Shown here piece by piece: positions 1 through 6,688 of a DNA stretch of 42,195 bases. Below the pieces are notes generated by a model that had not been told where the DNA came from, made no database searches, and was given only the letters and a program-made list of their open reading frames with translations. Both the position numbers and the translations under genes were made by a program. Numbering within the stretch: the first letter of the stretch is position 1; every line of letters begins with the position of its first letter. The DNA is from Clostridia bacterium (lineage in GTDB: Bacteria > Bacillota > Clostridia > Oscillospirales > CAG-272): the NCBI GenBank assembly GCA_029010655.1, contig JAQXKW010000092.1:1-42195 (forward strand), given 5' to 3'.

Positions 1-1
1 A

Positions 2-1546
2 TATGATTCATGGCTTTCCTGGGGCTCCGGCATTTGCGGCTCTCAATCAATGTATGACTATCAGACCGCAGGCGGCTCCAACCTTCTGACTCTTACAAGC
101 ACAGGCTACAAGGACTACACCGCATGTGAGCACACCTTTGCGGCTGCAAGCTGTATCGCTCCCGAAACCTGTACAAAGTGCGGCTATGAGAGAGGCTATG
201 AAACCGGACACAGCTTTGTTTGCACAAACGAAGTTCTTCCCTCCGGCGAAGCTGCGGGCTCTGTTGTTGCAACTTGCTCCGTTTGCGGAGAAGTAAAGAA
301 TCTTACCCTCCAAAACGACGGAACCGCTCCTTATTATACCTTCTATTCCACCGATGCAACCATATCCGAGCAGTTCAGCTCAGGCTGGACGGCAAACTGG
401 TATGACATCGTAGATGATTCCGAGGTTGAAGGCAGACAGGGCAATATGCTCTATTACAAGGATGCAAGCGGCAACCTTAAAGCAAAGACAGCCTTTGATA
501 CTTCTACCTTCGGATACTCCGTGGCAGACTGTGCTACCAGAGGCGACGGTCTGTTCTACGCAGACGGAAATTTGGCTACCATTGCCGATGATGTCGATAT
601 GACTCACCAGACCGGTACCTACTTTGATTGCAGCTCATTCCCCGCATCTGCATTTACCTATAAGTTGGATGTATATCCTACCGATTATACCTTCAAAGGC
701 AAAGACAAATATGTAAAGGGTCTTTACAACTGGTTCGGAAAGAAAGCGGCAGACTACATGGCAGGTCTGTTCGTATTCAACAGCGAAACCGATAATCCCA
801 TATACCTGTTCGCAATCGCTTCCACCGATCTTTGCCAAAGTCTCTATGATGACGTTGAGACGTTCAAGGCAAGATGCGAGGCATATAAGGAAGTAGACTA
901 CTCCGTAGTTGCAGCCAATGAGTGGCACGAGCACGTATTCCTTTATGACGACAATGCTCAGTATGCTTCTCTCTACTGGGACGGCGAGCTTATGGTATCC
1001 GCTCACAATCCTCAGTTCAAGTATATTAACGGCGGAAGCATGAACGCTATCTACCGCCGTATGAATATTCCCTTCTACGCTAAGGACATCGTTGTAGGCC
1101 GTACCGCTGTTGCTTCCCAGTTTGTGGGAGGAACAACCCCCGCAACTACCTACAAGGCTACAATTAACGGCGTTGAGTACGATTACGAGGCAGGAGCTAC
1201 CGTAACCGTTACCGCTTCCAACGGCGCGTTCTACCTTGACGGCGGCAGAGGACTCCGTTTCGCAGGCTGGACCGGCGATGTAGAGTTCGCTGATTCGGCA
1301 AGCACAGAAACCACGTTCGTAATGCCCGCAAATGACGTAACCGTAACAGAGAGCTACTTTATAGTAGGCGACCTGAACAACGACGGTAAGGTTAACGTAA
1401 CTGACGCTAATATTATCAAGAAGATGATCACAGGTTCCGCTGCACAGATAGGAGCTGCCGACATCAACAACGATACTAAGATTAACGCTCAGGACGCAAA
1501 CAACCTGAAAGCAATGGTGCTTGGTAAGTTCACACCTTCCAAGTAA
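2..1546 (+). CDS. Secreted dockerin-domain protein, 5'-truncated by the window edge
   Basis: The reading frame is open from base 2, so the N-terminus and any signal peptide lie outside the window; 514 residues are visible. In order: a Cys/His-rich stretch (about residues 24-95) with CTKCG and CSVCG pairs, as often found in clostridial surface proteins; a central 250-residue region that could be a LamG/concanavalin-like fold (inference from its composition only); an InlB B-repeat-like segment (about 383-452, ending FVMPANDVTV); and a type I dockerin (about 455-513) with two calcium-loop duplicates, DLNNDGKVNVTD and DINNDTKINAQD. The second loop has Thr where Gly is usual. Dockerins bind cohesins, so the protein is probably attached to a scaffoldin or to the cell surface. 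No catalytic domain is visible in this part. Dockerin call is firm; the substrate or function of the rest is unknown. Confidence 0.88.
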   Translation, partial: YDSWLSWGSGICGSQSMYDYQTAGGSNLLTLTSTGYKDYTACEHTFAAASCIAPETCTKCGYERGYETGHSFVCTNEVLPSGEAAGSVVATCSVCGEVKNLTLQNDGTAPYYTFYSTDATISEQFSSGWTANWYDIVDDSEVEGRQGNMLYYKDASGNLKAKTAFDTSTFGYSVADCATRGDGLFYADGNLATIADDVDMTHQTGTYFDCSSFPASAFTYKLDVYPTDYTFKGKDKYVKGLYNWFGKKAADYMAGLFVFNSETDNPIYLFAIASTDLCQSLYDDVETFKARCEAYKEVDYSVVAANEWHEHVFLYDDNAQYASLYWDGELMVSAHNPQFKYINGGSMNAIYRRMNIPFYAKDIVVGRTAVASQFVGGTTPATTYKATINGVEYDYEAGATVTVTASNGAFYLDGGRGLRFAGWTGDVEFADSASTETTFVMPANDVTVTESYFIVGDLNNDGKVNVTDANIIKKMITGSAAQIGAADINNDTKINAQDANNLKAMVLGKFTPSK

Positions 1547-1572
1547 TCGGTAAATTGCACTGATTAAAAACT

Positions 1573-1610
1573 CAGGGCGTCTTCCGCAAGGAAGACGCCC
1601 TGTTTGCGTT
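1573..1610 (+). terminator. Rho-independent terminator of the dockerin gene
   Basis: A perfect 13-bp stem (1573-1585 with 1590-1602) closes a GCAA tetraloop and is followed by a short T-rich tract. It starts 27 bases after the stop codon of the dockerin gene. The T-tract is modest, so termination may be incomplete. Confidence 0.75.
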
Positions 1611-1663
1611 GTTAAAGGAGCGATTGCGCCCTACGGCGGGCATTAACAGCGGCGAAGCCGCCC

Positions 1664-1692
1664 ACATAAGCGGAGCACAGCTCCGCTTATGT
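1664..1692. repeat. Hairpin module abutting the composite repeat
   Basis: A perfect 13-bp stem (1664-1676 with 1680-1692) has a 3-nt loop. Its right end overlaps the first bases of the composite element at 1690. It is preceded by CATTAACAGCGGCGAAGCCG, nearly the same sequence that precedes a different hairpin at 28151-28182, so flanks are conserved while the stem differs. Confidence 0.7.
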
Positions 1693-1909
1693 CATTGCGA
1701 GGGCGGCGTAACGCCGTCCGTGGCAATCCTTACTTATGTTATTGCTCGTCTTGATGTAGGGGGCTTTTTGGTTTTCTCTTTCAATATTTCGGCATCATAA
1801 TGATGCCGAGGGGAGGGAGTGGAAATGCAAACAGCTTGCAGACGCCCCGACTAGTAAAACCGCAAGTAATGATTGCCACGACGGGCATTATGCCCGTCTC
1901 GCAATGACA
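1690..1909 (-). repeat. Composite inverted-repeat element (MITE/REPIN-like), copy 1
   Basis: The 220-bp element is bounded by about 44-bp terminal inverted repeats (1690-1733 and about 1866-1909), each reading TGTCATTGCGAG, then a short hairpin, then GTGGCAATC. The centre carries a palindrome reading CGGCATCATAATGATGCCG (1791-1809). The reverse complement aligns end to end with 28445-28662. No open frame of interest lies inside. Being non-coding, short and terminally inverted, it resembles a MITE or REP doublet; the mobilising enzyme, if any, is not in this window. Confidence 0.8.
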
Positions 1910-1943
1910 CCCCTGCGGGGTGTGGGCGGCTTCGCCGCTGAAA

Positions 1944-1966
1944 GCCTCCCTTTACACAAGGGAGGC
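1944..1966. repeat. Short hairpin in the intergenic repeat field
   Basis: A 9-bp perfect stem (GCCTCCCTT with AAGGGAGGC) closes a 5-nt loop. It is one of several hairpins stacked between the dockerin gene and mltG. No coding or regulatory function can be assigned. Confidence 0.5.
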
Positions 1967-2036
1967 AAGATTGCGGGAGCAAGACAGCGCCCTATCATCT
2001 GCGGTCGCATTTACACCGCAAAAACCATTTCTATAT

Positions 2037-2080
2037 AAAGTTTTTGGGGTCTCAGGGGGATTTTTTCAAAAATCCCCCTG
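2037..2080. repeat. AAGTTTTTGG palindrome module, locus 1
   Basis: AAAGTTTTTGGGG is followed by a 13-bp perfect stem with only a 2-nt loop (2053-2065 with 2068-2080). The same arrangement occurs at 28765-28806 and, with a different stem sequence, on the other strand at 22396-22442. Confidence 0.7.
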
Positions 2081-2090
2081 AAAAACTCGC

Positions 2091-2138
2091 AAAAAAGGGC
2101 TGTCGCCAATCGTAAATGCGATTTGCGGCAGTCCCTTT
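2091..2138 (-). terminator. Terminator of the mltG cluster
   Basis: Read on the minus strand, a long near-complete stem (right arm about 2119-2138, left arm about 2095-2114, with one bulge and a wobble pair) is followed directly by a run of T residues (2096-2091). It lies just beyond the mltG stop codon. Confidence 0.75.
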
Positions 2139-2154
2139 CAGTTATAAAATTAAT

Positions 2155-3930
2155 TCAGTTTGTCTCGCCGTTTTTCATGCTTGCATTAATTGATTTTACA
2201 AGCTCAATATTTCTCTGATGCTCATCCCGGGACGAAGCGTAGTAAGCAACTCCGGTGTCGGCTGTTACGAAATAATAGTAGGAGGTGCTTGCAGGGTAAA
2301 GCGCGTATCTTATGGCGCTGGCACTGGGGTTTGTAATAGGACCGGGCATGAGACCTTCGTGCAGATAGGTGTTGTACGGGCTTTCATAGCTTAAATCCTC
2401 GGGGGAAACGGTGTTCGGCCTCTTTCCCGTTCCGATCTGAATAGCATATACAACGGTTGCATCACTTTCAAGACGGGGATAATTCCATGGGTTGTTCAGC
2501 CTGTTGTGGAAAACAGAGGAAACATACATGTAATCCGATGCGTTTCCCGCCTCCTTTTCAATCAGAGAAGCAATTGTCAGTATCTGGTCAACGGAATATC
2601 CCAGCTCTGCCGCCTTTGTTTTGTAGTCGGTAACAAACACCTCGTTGAAACGCTTTAACAGCTTGTTTATCACCATTTCCTCGCTGGAGGCATTGTAGAA
2701 TTCATAGGTGTCCGGGAACAAATACCCTTCAAGACGGTAGGATCTGCCCTCCTTTGTGCCCGATTGTTCCAGCTCGTCAATAAACCAGTAGTCAAAATCG
2801 TAATTGTTAATAACGTCAATATATTTGTCCCGCTCGCCGATACCGTTTGAAACCATCAAATCGATGATCTCGTCGCAGGAGTAGCCCTCGGGAATAGTTA
2901 TCCATGAGGTTCCCGTAGCCACATGCTCCTTGAAAGCATATCTCAGTTCGTCGTAGCTCATTGAGGGTGAAACGGTATAGCTTCCCGCAATGAAGGGACC
3001 TTCCTCATGCTTTATGGAGGCGTACAGCTTGAACATGGAGGGGTATTTGATTATTCCATCTCCGTAAAGTATTTCGGCAATATCGCCCACGGTTGCGTCC
3101 TCGGGAATTGTAACGTCAATCGCCACATCGCTTTTAACAAAGGCGAACACGTCGTTTCCGATTTTAATAACAAATATGGAAATAAATACTGCAACCACTA
3201 CCACCACAACCATGTAAATTATGGCTTTAATAATGCCGGACATCATAACGGCACCGCTGAGGGCGGAGGCACTTTTGTCAGCCTCAACCTTTCTCTCCCT
3301 GCGGGCGTTTTTCTTTGAAGAAAACAGGGAAACGCCCTTTTTCTTTTCCGCCGGAACGGGAAGTGACGCCGCATCGGACTTTCGTGTGGCCAGGTCCTGG
3401 GGAGCGGTATTTTGAGTCCGCCTTAAACCACGGGGGGCGGAGGGGACGGGCTCGGAGGGGGAGGAAGGCCGGGAGGGCTGGGCGGAACGCCTGATTTTCA
3501 CGGGGATTGCGTCGTCGTCTCCTGCATGCGGCACTTTGGGATTGCGGTGCGCGGCAGAGGCGGAGCCTCCCTGACCGCGGGCGGGGGGCGCTGAGGGCGC
3601 TCTGCGGCGGGCGGCGCTTTGGGGGACAGCCTCTCCCTGATTTACGCCTCCTGCGCTTCTTCTTTGAGAAGCGGGAGAGCTGTCAGCGGGACGGCGCACG
3701 GCGTTCCCGCCTGCTGACCCTGCGGCGGCACCTTTGGCGGCGCCTGCGGCATTTCCGCTTCCACTTGCCCTTACGGCATTTCCGCCTGCACCTACGGCAT
3801 TCCCGCCGGCGGCAGGACGCTGTCGAGGGGGAGCGGCTCTTTTGCTTTGAATCAGCTTTTCATTATCTTCCCCGATTGGGGACAGGTCTTCGTTTTTAAT
3901 ATCAAACTTTTTTTCGGGATTATCATTCAT
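2155..3930 (-). CDS. mltG: Endolytic murein transglycosylase MltG (YceG family) with long disordered N-terminus
   Basis: MltG cleaves nascent peptidoglycan strands outside the membrane and so limits glycan length. Residues about 1-230 are a low-complexity cytoplasmic tail rich in Ala, Pro, Ser, Arg and Gly with repeated GGNAV units. One transmembrane helix follows (about 232-256, a run of Val/Ile). The extracellular YceG domain has the family's catalytic signature SLIEKEAG near residue 456, then SVFHNRLN and LESDATVVYA. Family members are usually 340-400 residues, so the excess is the N-terminal tail. It is the last gene of the minus-strand cluster, 30 bases after the CPBP protease gene, and is followed by a terminator. 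Confidence 0.92.
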   Translation of the reverse strand: MNDNPEKKFDIKNEDLSPIGEDNEKLIQSKRAAPPRQRPAAGGNAVGAGGNAVRASGSGNAAGAAKGAAAGSAGGNAVRRPADSSPASQRRSAGGVNQGEAVPQSAARRRAPSAPPARGQGGSASAAHRNPKVPHAGDDDAIPVKIRRSAQPSRPSSPSEPVPSAPRGLRRTQNTAPQDLATRKSDAASLPVPAEKKKGVSLFSSKKNARRERKVEADKSASALSGAVMMSGIIKAIIYMVVVVVVAVFISIFVIKIGNDVFAFVKSDVAIDVTIPEDATVGDIAEILYGDGIIKYPSMFKLYASIKHEEGPFIAGSYTVSPSMSYDELRYAFKEHVATGTSWITIPEGYSCDEIIDLMVSNGIGERDKYIDVINNYDFDYWFIDELEQSGTKEGRSYRLEGYLFPDTYEFYNASSEEMVINKLLKRFNEVFVTDYKTKAAELGYSVDQILTIASLIEKEAGNASDYMYVSSVFHNRLNNPWNYPRLESDATVVYAIQIGTGKRPNTVSPEDLSYESPYNTYLHEGLMPGPITNPSASAIRYALYPASTSYYYFVTADTGVAYYASSRDEHQRNIELVKSINASMKNGETN

Positions 3931-3960
3931 AAGGACAAAAGCTCTCTTTCCTGTAAAGAA

Positions 3961-4878
3961 TCAGAAGAAAAACGCAACGGCAAAGAAGAATACAAGGAGC
4001 AAAAGGAACGAGGGAGAAAGCAGAGCCGCCAAAAATGCGGGCGGATCGCCTTTCTTTTCCTTTCGGCGCAGGGGAGACGGGACATTTGCCTCCCCCATGA
4101 GCCGATACAGTCTTTCCGCTCTTCCGAAAAACAGTATGGCGGAAATAAGCAGTACCGTGACGACTATAAAGGTGAGAAGTATCATTCCTCCGCTTTGCTT
4201 TGCGGCAATTTTATAAATATATTTTTCAAAATAAAGGGAAAACACGTTGTATGCCGAGTGTATTACCGCTGTAGTAATTACGGAGCCTGTGGCGCCCACG
4301 GTCAGCGCAAGAATAATTCCCGTAAAAAGGTATATGGGAAGCCTGACGGGAGTGAAATGGGAAAAGGCGAACAAAAGAGACGAGAAAATCACGGCAACTC
4401 CCGCACCGTAGGGGGTGTATTCCGTAAGAATAATTCCCCGAAACACGAATTCCTCGAGAATTGCAGGGAGAATTCCGAAGGCGAGCGCCGTATAAACCGT
4501 GTCCGCCGTCCCCGTCATTTCAACAGAGCCCATAAGACCGGCAGAGGCGGAGGCGGCAAAGCTTTCCGGAAAGAGCCGGTACATAAGAAGGCTGAGGGCA
4601 ATCCCTGCGCAAATCATGAGAAGAAGCGCATAGAACGCAAGAGATATATGACGTACTCTTATTATTTTAAGATTGAGCCTGCCGTTATATTCGTTTCCCC
4701 TGAGAATACAGAAGAAAACGGCAGGAAGTCCCATACAGGCAATTTCGATAGCCATAACCGTAAGATAGGGACTGAAGCCGCCGGATATTTTTGAAATATC
4801 CAGGTAATTTGCCGCCGTTATCAGCGCAGAAATAATAATTATCAGCGCAGGGGCGGCGTGAACGCCTTTAATTTTCAT
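3961..4878 (-). CDS. CPBP family intramembrane metalloprotease (Rce1/CAAX-like)
   Basis: The 305-residue protein is very hydrophobic, with about seven or eight membrane segments. It carries the three CPBP motifs: EEFVFRG (about residues 143-149), a FSHF motif about 25 residues later, and HSAYN. The Glu pair and the two His are the expected metal ligands and catalytic residues. In bacteria this family processes or degrades membrane peptides, sometimes for bacteriocin immunity; the substrate here is unknown. The start overlaps the end of the formyl-THF cyclo-ligase gene by 11 bases, which suggests translational coupling. The C-terminus is a Phe-rich hydrophobic stretch. Confidence 0.85.
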   Translation of the reverse strand: MKIKGVHAAPALIIIISALITAANYLDISKISGGFSPYLTVMAIEIACMGLPAVFFCILRGNEYNGRLNLKIIRVRHISLAFYALLLMICAGIALSLLMYRLFPESFAASASAGLMGSVEMTGTADTVYTALAFGILPAILEEFVFRGIILTEYTPYGAGVAVIFSSLLFAFSHFTPVRLPIYLFTGIILALTVGATGSVITTAVIHSAYNVFSLYFEKYIYKIAAKQSGGMILLTFIVVTVLLISAILFFGRAERLYRLMGEANVPSPLRRKEKKGDPPAFLAALLSPSFLLLLVFFFAVAFFF

Positions 4879-5470
4879 TTTGAACTCTTATGTTTCTAAC
4901 ATTTTTTTCGGTAAGCAGAATATCCATTTTAACATCAAACCTGCCCCTGGGAACGGAGGGCACGATGAAATCCGTGTAAATCACGCCGATGCGGCTTCCG
5001 GGAAAGGAGGACAAAAATCTGTCATAGTAGCCTTTTCCGTAGCCCAGCCTGAAGCCTTCTCTGTCGAAAAGCAGACCGGGAACAAAGCACACCGCATTCC
5101 CCGGAGGGGATTTTGCCGGAAATACGGGGGCGGAGGGCAGAGGCTCTCTGATTCCGTAGGCATCGGGCACCAGCTCCTCGGGGGAGGAAACTATGTGGTA
5201 TGTCATGGTGCAGTTTTCCGTGTTGCACCTGGGATAGACAATTTTTTTGCCCTTCGCCAGCGCCGCATAGGCTATCTCCGTTACAGATATTTCGTCCGGC
5301 ATGGCGTCGTACAAAAGCACATATTCCGCATACCGAAAGCTTGCCAGCGACTGTGCATAGCGGCAGATTTCACGGTCCCGCCGCAGTTTTTCCTCTTCGG
5401 GAATACTGCGCCTTTTCGCCTTGTATTCCCTGCGGAGCTCGTCTTTTCTCTGCTTTACGGGAGGAATCAT
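4868..5470 (-). CDS. 5-formyltetrahydrofolate cyclo-ligase
   Basis: This enzyme converts 5-formyl-THF to 5,10-methenyl-THF with ATP, returning stored folate to the one-carbon pool. The 200-residue length is typical. The N-terminus has the KDELRREYKAKRR pattern of the family, and the nucleotide/folate-binding signature RLGYGKGYYDRFL is near residue 140. The start codon overlaps the stop of the upstream DJ-1-like gene by 4 bases (ATGA), and the end overlaps the CPBP gene. The family is also known as MTHFS or YgfA. Assignment is firm. Confidence 0.93.
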   Translation of the reverse strand: MIPPVKQRKDELRREYKAKRRSIPEEEKLRRDREICRYAQSLASFRYAEYVLLYDAMPDEISVTEIAYAALAKGKKIVYPRCNTENCTMTYHIVSSPEELVPDAYGIREPLPSAPVFPAKSPPGNAVCFVPGLLFDREGFRLGYGKGYYDRFLSSFPGSRIGVIYTDFIVPSVPRGRFDVKMDILLTEKNVRNIRVQNEN

Positions 5471-6003
5471 GCCAGTATGGCGGAGCGCACCTTTTCGGAG
5501 GCCTCCGAGCCTTTCAGCGCACGAACCAGCTCAAGCGCAAATTCAACGGCGGAGCCCATGGCTCTACCGCAGATAATTTTTCCGTCAACAGTGACGCCGC
5601 AATTTTCAATTTCGGCGCCCAGAAGCTTATCCTCAAAGCCGGGGTAGCAGGTGGCTTTTTTCCCCACGAGAAGGGAGCGCTTTCCCAGAATCGACGGTGC
5701 GGCGCATATTGCCGCAATATAGGCTCCCTGCTTTTCCGCCTTTGTGATAAAGGCGTGTACCGTGTCGGAAGCGTCCAGATTAAGCGTTCCGGGCATGCCC
5801 CCGGGGAGAAGTGCCATTTCAATATCCTTAGGCAGTACGTCCGTGTCCTTTACATCTGCCTTAACGGTGATTGAGTGAGCGCCCGTAATATATTCGCCGC
5901 CCACACCTACCGTGGTCACTTCAACGCCTGCACGGCGGAGAATGTCAACGGGGGTCAGGGCTTCGATTTCTTCAAAGCCTTCGGCTAAAAAAACATATAC
6001 CAT
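5467..6003 (-). CDS. DJ-1/PfpI family protein (YajL-like)
   Basis: The 178-residue protein starts VYVFLAEGFEEIEALTPVD, a DJ-1 hallmark, with the conserved Glu near position 14. The nucleophile elbow AICAAPS places the reactive cysteine at residue 100. Family members have been reported as glyoxalases, protein deglycases or redox-responsive chaperones; which applies here cannot be told from sequence. In Clostridia such genes are often annotated as 4-methyl-5(beta-hydroxyethyl)-thiazole monophosphate biosynthesis proteins, but nothing in the neighbourhood supports a thiamine role. It lies 15 bases after tmk, with GAGG before its start. Confidence 0.9.
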   Translation of the reverse strand: MVYVFLAEGFEEIEALTPVDILRRAGVEVTTVGVGGEYITGAHSITVKADVKDTDVLPKDIEMALLPGGMPGTLNLDASDTVHAFITKAEKQGAYIAAICAAPSILGKRSLLVGKKATCYPGFEDKLLGAEIENCGVTVDGKIICGRAMGSAVEFALELVRALKGSEASEKVRSAILA

Positions 6004-6018
6004 ATAAAACCTCTGAAA

Positions 6019-6675
6019 TTATATATTCAGCGAAGTCTTTATCATATTAAAGATTTCGCTTCTTTCAAGCATTTTTCCGTTTGGAGCACATTCGATTTTG
6101 TTCCAGCCGCACTTTTCGGCGGCAAAAGTCGCCGCCTTGTATGAGCGGAGAAGATATTCTGCGTCCTTTTCGTGAATATCCATTTTCTGCCCGGTTTCGG
6201 CACTTCTTGACTTAACATTTCCGGCGGAAAGGGAAGGGTCCATGGAAAGAAGAATTACGCTGTCGGGACGGGGGAGACCCAGCTTTGTAAATTCAAAGTC
6301 GAAAATCCAGCCGAGAAAACCGTCCCACTTATCCTCGGGGAGCTTTGAAAGCTGATGATAAGCGTTTGATGTGGTGTATCGGGTGGCCAACACGGTGCAG
6401 TCCGGGTCCTCGTAGTCACGCTTCCAGTCGGAAACATAGCTTACGTACCTGTCTGCGGCGAAAAAGCAGGAGGCGGCGTAGCCGTTTGTGTCGTCGGGGT
6501 CGTTTCCTAACTCCCCTCCCAAATACATCTCCACCAGAGAACAGCTTTTTTCGCCGTATCTGGGGAAGCTCAGCTCACGGACCTTTCCCTTTTTCCTCAG
6601 ATAGTCCGCCAAAAGCGCCGTCTGAGTAGTCTTTCCGCTTCCGTCAAGACCTTCTATTACGATAAATTTTCCCAT
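6019..6675 (-). CDS. tmk: Thymidylate kinase (dTMP kinase)
   Basis: dTMP kinase phosphorylates dTMP to dTDP for DNA synthesis. The P-loop EGLDGSGKTTQ begins near residue 8, and the FFAADRY segment near 70-77 fits the family. The second DR-type motif, usually DRY/DRF before a Ser pair, reads ATRYTTSNAYHQ, so the acidic residue is Thr here. The lid region is short and Arg-containing (KSRS). At 218 residues the length is normal. It sits 13 bases after ftsK and 15 before the DJ-1-like gene. Kinase assignment is good, but the Thr substitution deserves checking. Confidence 0.87.
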   Translation of the reverse strand: MGKFIVIEGLDGSGKTTQTALLADYLRKKGKVRELSFPRYGEKSCSLVEMYLGGELGNDPDDTNGYAASCFFAADRYVSYVSDWKRDYEDPDCTVLATRYTTSNAYHQLSKLPEDKWDGFLGWIFDFEFTKLGLPRPDSVILLSMDPSLSAGNVKSRSAETGQKMDIHEKDAEYLLRSYKAATFAAEKCGWNKIECAPNGKMLERSEIFNMIKTSLNI

Positions 6676-6688
6676 AAGAAATTATTCC

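Noticed and set aside
1547..2154. CRISPR array in the repeat field
   Set aside because: Repeats are palindromic modules in mixed orientation with irregular spacing; there are no regular direct repeats or cas genes.
3507..3899. Arg-rich plus-strand frame opposite mltG
   Set aside because: It is the complement of the low-complexity Ala/Gly/Pro tail of MltG, whose codon pattern keeps other frames open.
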